DNA of 64,000 bases from Winogradskya humida. Lineage in GTDB: Bacteria > Actinomycetota > Actinomycetes > Mycobacteriales > Micromonosporaceae. A program made the position numbers and the translations under genes. The stretch is taken from NCBI RefSeq assembly GCF_016862215.1, contig NZ_BOMN01000059.1, positions 1 to 64,000 of the forward strand, written 5' to 3'. Shown in pieces: positions 54,161-63,500 of this stretch. Position 1 is the stretch's first letter. Each line of letters opens with the position of its first letter. Below the pieces are notes generated by a model. It saw only the letters and a list, made by a program, of their open reading frames with translations. It was not told where the DNA came from and searched no databases.

Positions 54161-54400
54161 TTAGTTAGAGTTGGACATCATGTCCGCGCCGCGCCAGGTG
54201 AACTCGGGATCGGCCGCATACTGGACCGCGATCTTCACCAGGTCTTCGGCGTAGCGGTTGGCGTGGTGTCCGCAGAACACCAGCTCGCCACCGCCAGCCA
54301 AGGTCAGACGGAGCTTCCCTGCTGCATTGCAGCGGTCGCACCGTTCATCGGCTGCTGTTCCGGCCACGCTTCCCGCCGGCGGCGTGAGAGTCGGGGTCAT
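54161..54400 (-). CDS. DUF7455-like small Cys-rich protein
   Basis: A 79-residue protein. The centre contains ERCDRCNAAGKLRLTLAGGG and LVFCGHHANRYA: two Cys in C-x-x-C and a later C-G-H-H, likely a zinc site. ATG 54400 follows a strong GAGGAGGAAG and removes 11 upstream residues. It lies beside sigA in many actinomycetes. The function is unknown. Confidence 0.8.
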   Translation of the reverse strand: MTPTLTPPAGSVAGTAADERCDRCNAAGKLRLTLAGGGELVFCGHHANRYAEDLVKIAVQYAADPEFTWRGADMMSNSN

Positions 54401-54803
54401 CGCCTTCCTCCTCTGGTCGTCACCGATGAACATGTTCCTCGGCTACCGTTCACCCATCGTGCAACACCCTTGGCCGTTGCAGCCTTCCCACAGTGCCCTG
54501 AGGCGACCCAAGTCACACGTGGTCGAGCTGAGCCCTGTCCCGTCGATCAGGCCGGGACACGGCTAGTCTGCCGTCCCTCAAGGGTGCCACGTCAACGATC
54601 ACTTCTGCACAACGGTCTGATCACCACTCGATGATGTACGGGTAGTGACCAAAAGGGCACGTAATGTTGACGGGCTGGGCGGTTATCCAGTATTGATCAA
54701 GGTGTACGTGTCGAGTGCGAAACGACCCGCACACGCGGCCCTGGACACGACTGAGCCCCCGCACCGGCAGTCGCCGGCACGGGGGCTTCGGTGTCGCTGT
54801 GGG
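54401..54803. other. 403-bp region between the DUF7455-like gene and sigA stop
   Basis: No gene is visible. On the plus strand TTGACG (about 54666) and TATTGA (about 54690) are 18 bp apart and resemble a promoter reading towards the sigA terminator hairpin. The left part should hold the minus-strand promoter of the gene at 54161. Confidence 0.4.
54754..54787. terminator. Terminator of sigA
   Basis: AGCCCCCG-CA-CCGGC and GCCGG-CA-CGGGGGCT pair as 8+5 bp with a small internal loop and AGTC loop, 17 bp after the sigA stop on the minus strand. Confidence 0.7.
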
Positions 54804-56348
<1,545 letters not shown>

Positions 56349-56603
56349 GAATGACCTTCCGGAGGGCGATGAAACACGGCCATGGGCCCAGCGCAGCACA
56401 GGGCTAAACAAGGCTGGCCGGTGTGGTGTGGGAGCCCCCGGAACGCGGACTGGCTTGCAGGCGGTCGTCCGTGAAGCGTGGGCAGGGGTGAATTGTAGCG
56501 CCGTCGAGCGAGATCCTCCCGCCGCAGCGCGCCGCGAGGGGTCGCCGACCTCCCTTCGGGCGCCGGTGCGAAAGAATGGTAACTGCTGAGAGGGTGGTGT
56601 GTA

Positions 56604-57419
56604 GTGGCTGAGAACCCCGGGGTACCAACACCGGATGAGCTGCTGGTGATCGCGGTGCGAACAGCGCGGGAGGCGGCTGCGACCGCCCGGCGGATGCGCG
56701 CTGAGGCGATCACCGATGTGCAGACGAAGAGCACTGATACCGATGTGGTCACGGCCGCGGACAAGGCTGTCGAGCGTCAGGTTGTCGAGGCGCTGCGGGT
56801 CGAGCGGCCCGGCGACGGCGTGCTCGGCGAGGAGTACGGCGACACCACCGCGACGGGCGCGGTCCGCTGGATCCTCGACCCGATCGACGGCACGGTGAAC
56901 TACCTGTACGGCCTCCCGCAGTACGCCGTCTCGCTGGCCGCCGAGGTCGAGGGCACAGTGGTGGCCGGCGTGGTGCACAATGCGGCCACCGGCGAGGAGT
57001 GGACGGCGACGCTGGGCGGTGGTGCCTGGCGTGACGGCCGGCGGCTCGGCGGGTCGGCTCGCACCACGCTGGACCAGGCGCTGGTGGGCACGGGCTTCGG
57101 CTATGACGCGGCGCGCCGGGCACATCAGGGTGCGGTGCTGGCCGGGCTCATCACGCAGGTGCGCGACATCCGCCGGTTCGGTGCGGCCTCGCTCGACCTG
57201 TGCATGGCGGCGGAGGGCATGCTCGACGCGTACTACGAGAAGGGCCTGAACCCCTGGGACCACGCTGCGGGCGGCCTGGTTGCCACGGAGGCGGGCCTGA
57301 CCGTGTCCGGACTGGATGGTGCTGCGGCGAGCTCGGAAATGCTCGTAGCGGCGCCGTCAGCCCTGTTCCCGGCGTTGCATGACGCCCTCAGCAAGCTGGA
57401 CGCATCGGGCGGTCCGTAA
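56604..57419 (+). CDS. suhB: Inositol monophosphatase-family protein SuhB
   Basis: A 271-residue Mg-dependent phosphatase. The metal motifs are EEYG (Glu), WILDPIDGTVNYLYG (Asp-Asp) and the C-terminal NPWDHAAGGL. It would hydrolyse inositol-1-phosphate or related substrates, feeding inositol for mycothiol or phosphatidylinositol. GTG 56604 is used. It is divergent from sigA as suhB is near sigA in mycobacteria. The stop context CCGTAAAAC is repeated once after the gene. Confidence 0.92.
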   Translation: MAENPGVPTPDELLVIAVRTAREAAATARRMRAEAITDVQTKSTDTDVVTAADKAVERQVVEALRVERPGDGVLGEEYGDTTATGAVRWILDPIDGTVNYLYGLPQYAVSLAAEVEGTVVAGVVHNAATGEEWTATLGGGAWRDGRRLGGSARTTLDQALVGTGFGYDAARRAHQGAVLAGLITQVRDIRRFGAASLDLCMAAEGMLDAYYEKGLNPWDHAAGGLVATEAGLTVSGLDGAAASSEMLVAAPSALFPALHDALSKLDASGGP

Positions 57420-57441
57420 AACGCCGTAAAACCCGCTAGAC

Positions 57442-57480
57442 GACAATGCCCGCCGGTTGAAAAAATCGGCGGGCATTGTC
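57442..57480. terminator. Bidirectional terminator, 14-bp stem
   Basis: Perfect arms GACAATGCCCGCCG (57442-57455) and CGGCGGGCATTGTC (57467-57480) with an A-rich 11-base loop, between the convergent suhB and LytR_C genes. Confidence 0.85.
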
Positions 57481-57490
57481 ACGCGGGAGC

Positions 57491-58039
57491 TCAGGAGTCC
57501 TTGTCGTCCTTCTTGGCCGGTGCCGCGCACGCGCCCGGCGGCAGGACCGGCTCACCGAGCTCGACGAGCGACTGGTTGACCTCGGTGGTCGTGGCGAGCT
57601 GCTGGAACTGGCTGCCGATCGCGATGTCGACGACCGTGCCCTTGCGCTTCGCGTCGTACTGCGTGTCGGCCTGGTTCAGGAAGTACGCCCGCAGCAGCCA
57701 CGCCGAACCGACCGCCTCCGGCCCGTACGTCATGACCGCGACGCCGTCGACCTTCTTCTTCGCCTCGTCGGGCTTCTGGGTCTTGAACCGGCGGTTCTTG
57801 AACTCGTTGGTGACGTTGTCGGCGAGACCCGGCTGGTCGGTGCCGTTCAGGACCTTGACCGTGACGCCCTGGGGATCGTCGGGCAGGGTCACGTTGGCCA
57901 TCACGGAGCCGTCGGGGCAGCCACCGGAGGCCACCGCTCCGCCCTGGGTGTCGCGCACCAGCGCGACTACGACGAAGACCACGGCGGCGACGGCCAGGAC
58001 GCCGACCACCACGAGGGCTCGGACGCGCGCAAAGCTCAT
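57491..58039 (-). CDS. LytR C-terminal-domain membrane protein (Rv2700/CEI-like)
   Basis: A 182-residue protein with a membrane segment at residues 8-28 (ALVVVGVLAVAAVVFVVVAL) and an extracellular LytR_C domain (GVTVKVLNGTDQPGLADNVT, TYGPEAVGSAWLLRAYFLNQ). Its position between suhB and the DUF4193 gene matches Rv2700 of M. tuberculosis, which is linked to cell-envelope integrity. ATG 58039 follows GGGAG. It should act at the cell envelope, probably in interaction with wall polymers. Confidence 0.88.
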   Translation of the reverse strand: MSFARVRALVVVGVLAVAAVVFVVVALVRDTQGGAVASGGCPDGSVMANVTLPDDPQGVTVKVLNGTDQPGLADNVTNEFKNRRFKTQKPDEAKKKVDGVAVMTYGPEAVGSAWLLRAYFLNQADTQYDAKRKGTVVDIAIGSQFQQLATTTEVNQSLVELGEPVLPPGACAAPAKKDDKDS

Positions 58040-58409
58040 GGTGCAGGCACTCCCGGGATTCGTTCGAGGGACGCGGTCTCGGGTGAGGTTAGCGTGAGGC
58101 CGCCGGGTGCGCGGAAACAGGGAAAGACTCCGGCGCGCCGACGATGATCCACGGCCATGTGCCCCTACTTTGATGTCGCCTCAGTCACATCGGGAACAAT
58201 TGGCTGCCACTGGGCGTACAACCCTCCCACGAGGGAGGTAACGTGCCGCGTCTGCCGGGGCAGTTTCACGAGGGGGTGGGGGCGCCTCGGCGGATGATCG
58301 TTCCTTGCTGATCGGGCTGGGGAGAAAAGTCCGTCGGAACGGGAACCGAAACGCCGTCGCGGGCGTTACTTACGCCAAGTGACACATCGATACAGGAGAG
58401 TGAAAACCG
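58040..58409. other. 370-bp promoter region between LytR_C and DUF4193 genes
   Basis: No gene is visible. A hairpin CCCTCC-CACGA-GGGAGG lies near 58225-58241. The AGGAGAG ribosome site of the DUF4193 gene is at 58394-58400. The region should carry promoters for both genes. Confidence 0.45.
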
Positions 58410-58706
58410 ATGGCCACCGACTACGACGCTCCGCGTCGCGATGAGGTCGACCTCGGCGAGGACAGCCTCGAGGAACTCAAGGCCCGCCGCGCCGACTCGC
58501 AGTCGGGCGCAGTGGACGTCGACGAGGTAGAGGTGGCGGAGAGCTTCGAGCTCCCCGGCGCCGACCTGGCCGATGAAGAGCTCACCGTCAAGGTCCTGCC
58601 GATGCAGACCGATGAATTCCGCTGTGCTCGCTGTTTCCTCGTGCATCACCGCAGCCAGCTGGCCGCGGAACGCAACGGGGAACTGATCTGCCGAGAGTGT
58701 GCCTGA
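58410..58706 (+). CDS. DUF4193-family zinc-ribbon-like protein
   Basis: A 98-residue acidic protein with a C-terminal Cys motif: FRCARCFLVHHRSQLA then NGELICRECA, giving two C-x-x-C pairs for one zinc. The N-terminal half is negatively charged (VDLGEDSLEEL). It matches the DUF4193 family next to dut and sigA in actinobacteria. The function is unknown. ATG 58410. A terminator follows. Confidence 0.9.
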   Translation: MATDYDAPRRDEVDLGEDSLEELKARRADSQSGAVDVDEVEVAESFELPGADLADEELTVKVLPMQTDEFRCARCFLVHHRSQLAAERNGELICRECA

Positions 58707-58730
58707 CCGGCGCGTCTCGGCAATGTCCTA

Positions 58731-58753
58731 CCCGGCCGTCGCCGACGGCCGGG
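58731..58753 (+). terminator. Terminator of the DUF4193 gene
   Basis: CCCGGCCGTC (58731-58740) and GACGGCCGGG (58744-58753) form a perfect 10-bp stem with a GCC loop, 24 bp after the stop. Confidence 0.75.
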
Positions 58754-58761
58754 CGTCGTGT

Positions 58762-58802
58762 CAACCCCTGAAAACCTCAGGCCAACCCTTGAGAAGTTCA
58801 GG
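58762..58802. promoter_or_regulatory. Tandem TGA-N5-TCA direct repeats
   Basis: CAACCCCTGAAAACCTCAGG (58762-58781) and CAACCCTTGAGAAGTTCAGG (58783-58802) are 21 bp apart, two helical turns. Each holds TGA-N5-TCA. They lie upstream of the gene at 58889 and could be an operator. Confidence 0.45.
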
Positions 58803-58888
58803 GACACATGACGGGTGATGTTGTGTGCCCGCCCGCGAGGATGGGTATGTGACCCGCCAACGGCAGACGAACGGGGAGGTCGACCACC

Positions 58889-59752
58889 ATGAGCCGCCCA
58901 GAAGAGAACTCGGTACCGACCGCAGAGCCGGGGCCAGAGCTCATCGAGGTCGACCCAGCTCCCCGTGCGGGGGGCACCGCACCAGGAACGGATCTGGTGC
59001 GAACCGACGAGAAGGTGGCTGTCGACGCTGAGATCGGCGCCACCGTGGCCGAGCTGACGGCTGACGATCTCGCCCCGGACAAGCGGCGCAGGCTCCTGGG
59101 CCGCCTCGTGGGTGACGTGCGCAAGCGTGGGCTCGGGCAGATGTTCCGCCCGAAGTCCGCGATCAAGTGGATGGCCGACGTGGTCTCCGACGTGGCTCCG
59201 CACGTGCCCGTGCGGGATCAGGCGACGCTGCGCCGGCACTTCAGCGGCCTCGACGACGACGATCTCGCCGAGCGGCTGGTCCGCAACGCCGCGCGGGCGA
59301 CCGCCGGGGTGGGCGCGGCCGGCGGCGGTGTGGCCTCCCTCGAGTGGGTCGCCGCTCCGACCCTGCTCTCCGCGCCGGTGCTGCTGGCAGCGGAGACCGT
59401 CGCTGTGGTCGCCATCGAGCTCAAGCTGATCGGCGAGCTGCACGAGGTGTACGCGCAGCCGGTCGAGGGCTCCGGCGGGCAGAAGGCGATGTCGCTGGTG
59501 CAGGCCTGGTCCGGGCAGCGTGGGGTCAATCCTCTGGTGCCGGGTGTCGGCGTGGCCTCGGTGCTCGGCACGGCGGCCCGGCAGGAGCTGCAGAAGACAC
59601 TTTTACGGCGTTTCGGGCGCAACCTGACCACGATGGGTCCGATGCTGACCGGTGCGGCCGTGGCGAGTTACCTGAACCGCCGGGCGACCCGCTCCCTCGG
59701 CGAGAAGCTGATCAAGGACCTCAGGAAGAAGCAGCAGCGCGCTTTGCGGTGA
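58889..59752 (+). CDS. Hypothetical EcsC-like protein
   Basis: A 287-residue protein. The N-terminal 55 residues are acidic and disordered. The central part is helical and hydrophobic (AAGGGVASLEWVAAPTLLSA, VLLAAETVAVVAIELKLIGE), suggesting membrane association, as in EcsC-type proteins. The C-terminus is basic (EKLIKDLRKKQQRALR). ATG 58889 follows GGGGAGG. Its last 32 bases overlap the convergent DUF3093 gene. I cannot name a function. Confidence 0.7.
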   Translation: MSRPEENSVPTAEPGPELIEVDPAPRAGGTAPGTDLVRTDEKVAVDAEIGATVAELTADDLAPDKRRRLLGRLVGDVRKRGLGQMFRPKSAIKWMADVVSDVAPHVPVRDQATLRRHFSGLDDDDLAERLVRNAARATAGVGAAGGGVASLEWVAAPTLLSAPVLLAAETVAVVAIELKLIGELHEVYAQPVEGSGGQKAMSLVQAWSGQRGVNPLVPGVGVASVLGTAARQELQKTLLRRFGRNLTTMGPMLTGAAVASYLNRRATRSLGEKLIKDLRKKQQRALR

Positions 59753-60215
59753 CCAGGGCGGTGGCGAGCTCGACGGGGTGCCGCGTGCTGATGACCCAGA
59801 ACGGGGTCGGGTCGGCGGGATCGTCGAGAACCACCTGTACCGCGCCACCGATCCACGGCCGCTGAATGACGAACGCGAGCGGGTGCGCGCCGACGCCCAG
59901 GACCTCGCGCTTTCCGTCCGCGTCCAGCGCCACCACCTCGGCGATGACGCCGATCGGCAGGCGCGCGTCGTCGACCTGGAGCTCGCCGGCGGTGACCGCG
60001 ACGCGGATGCGACCGAGCCACCACGGGCCCAGCAGGGAGACCGGCAGGAGGATCGCGAAGGGGACCCAGGCGCGCAGCCCGTCGTACCCCATCCAGATCT
60101 CGGCCGCGAGCAGCCCGCCGACGCCCAGCGCGGTCGGCCACATCCACCACGGCGCGCGCAGCCGTTCGGCGTACCCGGCCGGGGCCGCCGTGCGTGTCGA
60201 AGGCTCGGGTGTCAC
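59721..60215 (-). CDS. DUF3093-family membrane protein
   Basis: A 164-residue protein with two membrane segments near residues 26-60 (ALGVGGLLAAEIWMGY, FAILLPVSLLGPWWLG) and a cytoplasmic beta-rich C-terminus (TAGELQVDDARLPIGVIAEV). It matches DUF3093, which lies beside dut in actinobacteria. GTG 60215 opens VTPEPSTRTAAPAGYAERLR. The family function is unknown; the gene is divergent from dut. Confidence 0.85.
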   Translation of the reverse strand: MTPEPSTRTAAPAGYAERLRAPWWMWPTALGVGGLLAAEIWMGYDGLRAWVPFAILLPVSLLGPWWLGRIRVAVTAGELQVDDARLPIGVIAEVVALDADGKREVLGVGAHPLAFVIQRPWIGGAVQVVLDDPADPTPFWVISTRHPVELATALVTAKRAAASS

Positions 60216-60308
60216 GCTGGTGAGGGTACGGCGCGCCTCCGCCCCTGCCGACGGCAGGATGGCAGGGTGGGTGCCGCCCGATTCCGATCCGACGTGAGGA
60301 AATTCGTC

Positions 60309-60761
60309 TTGGAGATCCAGGTCCGCCTCCTCGACCCCGGCCTGCCCGTGCCCTCGTACGCGCACCCCGGCGACGCCGGCGCCGACCTGTATGCGGCCGA
60401 GTCCGTGCAGATCGCCCCCGGCGAGCGCGCGCCCGTCCGCACGGGCCTGGCGATCGCGATCCCGGAGGGGTTCGTGGGCCTCGTGCATCCCCGCTCGGGG
60501 CTGGCGGCCAAGCTGGGTGTGACCGTGCTGAACGCGCCCGGTACGGTCGACGCCGGTTACCGGGGAGAGATCCTCGTCGTGCTCATCAATCACGATCTCG
60601 CGAACACGGTCAAGATCTCCCGCGGCGATCGCATCGCCCAGCTGGTGTTCCAGCGGGTCGAGCGGGCCGTGTTCCACGTCGTCGATGAGCTGCCCGGCAC
60701 CGAGCGCGGGGCCGGCGGGCACGGTTCCACGGGCGGTCACGCCGCCCTGACGTCTGAATAG
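60309..60761 (+). CDS. dut: dUTP diphosphatase Dut
   Basis: A 150-residue trimeric dUTPase, which hydrolyses dUTP to dUMP and keeps uracil out of DNA. All five motifs are visible: AHPGDAGADL (I), VHPRSGLAAKLGVT (III-type with PRSGLA), GTVDAGYRGEILV, RGDRIAQLVFQ and the C-terminal RGAGGHGSTG that closes over the active site. TTG 60309 is chosen because GAGGAAA is correctly spaced and it gives the usual length; GTG 60294 is possible. The DUF3710 gene follows 20 bp later. Confidence 0.95.
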   Translation: MEIQVRLLDPGLPVPSYAHPGDAGADLYAAESVQIAPGERAPVRTGLAIAIPEGFVGLVHPRSGLAAKLGVTVLNAPGTVDAGYRGEILVVLINHDLANTVKISRGDRIAQLVFQRVERAVFHVVDELPGTERGAGGHGSTGGHAALTSE

Positions 60762-60781
60762 TTCCGGAAGGTGGCAAGCAG

Positions 60782-61501
60782 ATGTTCTCCCGCAAGCGCG
60801 GAGTCCCGCGGCACGTACGCCCGGACGACGCGCCCCGACCCGCGGCGCTCGTCCAGAGCATGGGCGGGCTGCCGCCGGCGCCTGATTTCGGGCCGTGGGA
60901 CAGCCGGCAGGCACCCGAGGGGGTCCAGCGACTGGACCTCGGCAGCCTGCTGATCCCGGCGATCGACGGTGTCGAGGTGCGGGTGCAAGCGAACCCGGAC
61001 GGCGGCGTCGAGCAGATCGTGCTCGTGCACGAAAACAGCGCACTGCAGCTGAACGTCTTCGCGGCGCCCCGCAGCGAGGGCATCTGGGACGAGGTGCGCG
61101 ACGAGATCGCCGCCACGATCAAGACCGACGGGGTGCCGGCGCACGAGTTCGACGGCCCGTGGGGCGTGGAGCTGGCGGCCCGGGTCACCACCCCGGACGG
61201 CCCGGCGGATGTGCGGTTCGTGGGCGTGAACGGCCCGCGGTGGCTGCTGCGTGCGCTGTTCCAGGGCCCGGCTGCCGCCGACCCGAGGCACGAGGGTGTG
61301 CTGGGCGAGTGCTTGCGCGGTGTCGTGGTGGTCCGTGACGACGAGGCCCGCCCGGTCCGCGAGCCCCTCCCGTTGCGGCTGCCGCAGGAGATGGCGGCAG
61401 CTGCCGAGGAGGCCCACGCGGGTCACGACCACTCACACGAGGGTCACGACCACTCGCACGACGGCCATGATCACGGCCCGAACGGCCGGCACATCCACTG
61501 A
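60782..61501 (+). CDS. DUF3710-family protein with His-rich C-terminus
   Basis: A 239-residue protein. The core (LGSLLIPAIDGVEVRVQANP, NVFAAPRSEGIWDEVRDEIA, WLLRALFQGP) is the DUF3710 domain, present beside dut in actinobacteria. The last 30 residues are repeats of HDHSHEGHDHSHDGHDH type, with 13 histidines, which should bind divalent metals. ATG 60782 follows GGAAGG. The core function is unknown; it is probably cotranscribed with dut. Confidence 0.9.
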   Translation: MFSRKRGVPRHVRPDDAPRPAALVQSMGGLPPAPDFGPWDSRQAPEGVQRLDLGSLLIPAIDGVEVRVQANPDGGVEQIVLVHENSALQLNVFAAPRSEGIWDEVRDEIAATIKTDGVPAHEFDGPWGVELAARVTTPDGPADVRFVGVNGPRWLLRALFQGPAAADPRHEGVLGECLRGVVVVRDDEARPVREPLPLRLPQEMAAAAEEAHAGHDHSHEGHDHSHDGHDHGPNGRHIH

Positions 61502-61515
61502 TCTGATCGAATTCG

Positions 61516-61543
61516 CGCCCGGGTGACGTCGATCACCCGGGCG
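61516..61543. terminator. Terminator after the DUF3710 gene
   Basis: Perfect 11-bp arms CGCCCGGGTGA (61516-61526) and TCACCCGGGCG (61533-61543) with loop CGTCGA, 14 bp after the stop. Confidence 0.75.
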
Positions 61544-61618
61544 TGCCGGGCGTACCGTGGATGCGCGGGCCCAACCGGCTGCGTATCCAGGCTTGCCGAC
61601 GATGAGGTGTCACGGGCC

Positions 61619-62014
61619 ATGACTACCGAAGAGCGCACCACCGAAGAGCGCAGTCACGGGCTGCGCCGGTTCTTCGAACGGCTGACCGCCTCCGAGGAGG
61701 AGCTGGACGCCGAGGAGCTGCAGCGCGACAGCCGCAAGTGCGGGGCGGTTCCGGCCACCCAGTGCCACCGCGGCCAGGTCGTCTCGGTCTCGGGGCGGCT
61801 GCGGACCGTGGCATACACTCCCCGGACCAACCTGCCGACGCTGGAGGCGGACCTCTACGACGGCAGCGACGTGGTCACACTGGTCTTCCTGGGCCGGCGT
61901 TCGATCGTCGGCATCGAGCCGGGCCGCCAGCTCACCGCGCGGGGCCGGATCGCGATCCGGGACGAACGCAAGGTCATCTACAACCCGTACTACGAGCTGG
62001 AGGCGCCCCGGTGA
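61619..62014 (+). CDS. OB-fold nucleic-acid-binding protein
   Basis: A 131-residue protein with a helical N-terminus (HGLRRFFERLTASEEELDAE) and a C-terminal OB-fold of RecG/tRNA-anticodon type (QVVSVSGRLRTVAYTPRTNL, LTARGRIAIRDERKVIYNPY). It matches Rv2694c-like proteins beside the DUF3159 gene. ATG 61619 is chosen. It overlaps the DUF3159 gene by four bases (GTGA). Confidence 0.85.
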   Translation: MTTEERTTEERSHGLRRFFERLTASEEELDAEELQRDSRKCGAVPATQCHRGQVVSVSGRLRTVAYTPRTNLPTLEADLYDGSDVVTLVFLGRRSIVGIEPGRQLTARGRIAIRDERKVIYNPYYELEAPR

Positions 62015-62820
62015 CACCCGGCCATGAACCCCAACACGCGGCTGCTGAGACGGCCGGCGAGCGGGTAGCCGCGGAAGTTGTCGAGGAAGTTGTCGAGGAG
62101 CTCGACCTGCACCCGGTGACGGAACACCCGGCGAAGGGGCCGGAGAAGGTCGACGACGAGCTGCCCTCGATGAGCGAGCAGATCTCCGAGCAGCTGGGCG
62201 GGGTGCGCGGGCTCATCGAGTCGAGCGTGCCGGTGCTGGCGTTCGTGCTGCTCAACGTGCTGCTGGGCGACATCGGGCTCGGACTGGAGAAGAAGACCGC
62301 GCTCTACTGGGCGATCGGCGGCAGCGTCGGCTCGGCGCTGGCCATCGGCGCGTACAGGCTCAGCCGCAAACAGCCGGTCCGGCACGCGGTCAACGGCATC
62401 TTCGGCATCGCGGTCGGCGCCTATCTCGCCTACCGCACTGGCGACGCCAAGAATTTCTACCTGCCGGGCATTCTGCTAACCCTCGGCCAGGTGGTCCTGC
62501 TGATCGGCTCGGTCGTGGTCCGCAGACCGATCATCGGGTACGTCTGGGGCGTCCTCGCCAACGGCGGCAAGCACGACTGGTTCCACAACAGCCGGCTGTT
62601 CCGTACGTTCCAGTGGCTGACCCTGGTCTGGGCGGTCTCGCTGTTCGTCCGCGCGGGCGTCCAGGGCTGGCTCTACCTCGCCGACGAGGCCAACGCGATC
62701 GGCATCGTCCGCATCCTGATCAGCTGGCCCATCTACGCTGCCACCTTCGCCTACACCGCCTGGGCCGTCCACCGCGTGACGGCAGCCCAGGCCCTCGAGG
62801 CCGCTCCCGAGAAGGCGTGA
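62011..62820 (+). CDS. DUF3159-family membrane protein
   Basis: A 269-residue membrane protein with about six membrane segments from residue 75 (SVPVLAFVLLNVLLGDIGL, FYLPGILLTLGQVVLLIGSV, RTFQWLTLVWAVSLFVRAGV). The N-terminal 65 residues are acidic and cytoplasmic. It matches DUF3159 of actinobacteria, always near dut and TrkA genes. GTG 62011 overlaps the OB-fold gene by four bases. Transport is possible but not shown. It converges on the TrkA gene. Confidence 0.88.
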   Translation: MTPGHEPQHAAAETAGERVAAEVVEEVVEELDLHPVTEHPAKGPEKVDDELPSMSEQISEQLGGVRGLIESSVPVLAFVLLNVLLGDIGLGLEKKTALYWAIGGSVGSALAIGAYRLSRKQPVRHAVNGIFGIAVGAYLAYRTGDAKNFYLPGILLTLGQVVLLIGSVVVRRPIIGYVWGVLANGGKHDWFHNSRLFRTFQWLTLVWAVSLFVRAGVQGWLYLADEANAIGIVRILISWPIYAATFAYTAWAVHRVTAAQALEAAPEKA

Positions 62821-62823
62821 CGC

Positions 62824-63498
62824 TCAGCCGAGGTCCGCGGCCTTGCCCAGAACGACTGCCCTGACCTCGTCCTCCACCTCCGCGGTGCAGATGAAGATGA
62901 GTTCGTCGGCGGCTTCGAGCGGGTCGTCCGGGGTGGGGACCAGGACCCGCTTGCCGCGCAGGATGGCGACCAGGGCGGAGTCGTGGGGCAGCGGGACCGA
63001 GCGGACCGGCTCGCCGACATAGGGCGCGTCGGACGGCAGGGTGATTTCGACAAGGTTGGCCTGACCCTGGCGGAACGTCATCAGCCGGACCAGGTCGCCG
63101 ACCGTGACGGCCTCCTCGACCAGCGCGGCCATCAGGCGGGGCTTGCTGACCGCGACGTCGACGCCCCACTGCTCGGTGAAGAGCCATTCGTTCTCGGCGC
63201 GGTTGACGCGGGCGACGACCCGGTTGACCGCGAACTCGGTCTTCGCCAGCAGCGAGCAGACCAGGTTGGCCTTGTCGTCGCCGGTGGCGGCGATGACCAC
63301 GTCGCAGCCCGCCACGTCGGCCTCCTCGAGGCTGCTGACCTCGCAGGCGTCGGCGAGGATCCATTCGGCCTCGGGGACGCGCTCCGGGCGCAGCTGGGCG
63401 GGGGCGCGCTCGATGAGCATGACCTGGTGGCCGTTGCCGATGAGCTCCTGGGCGATGGACCGGCCCACGTTGCCGGCGCCCGCGATGGCGATCCGCAT
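62824..63498 (-). CDS. trkA: TrkA-type potassium uptake regulator (RCK), first
   Basis: A 224-residue K+ transport regulator. It has an N-terminal RCK-N/KTN Rossmann domain (AIAGAGNVGRSIAQELIGNG) binding NAD or ATP and a C-terminal RCK-C domain (VEITLPSDAPYVGEPVRSVP). It gates a Trk/Ktr-type channel in response to nucleotides. ATG 63498 lies two bases after the stop of the second TrkA gene. It corresponds to the ceoB/ceoC pair of mycobacteria. Confidence 0.92.
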   Translation of the reverse strand: MRIAIAGAGNVGRSIAQELIGNGHQVMLIERAPAQLRPERVPEAEWILADACEVSSLEEADVAGCDVVIAATGDDKANLVCSLLAKTEFAVNRVVARVNRAENEWLFTEQWGVDVAVSKPRLMAALVEEAVTVGDLVRLMTFRQGQANLVEITLPSDAPYVGEPVRSVPLPHDSALVAILRGKRVLVPTPDDPLEAADELIFICTAEVEDEVRAVVLGKAADLG

Positions 63499-63500
63499 GG

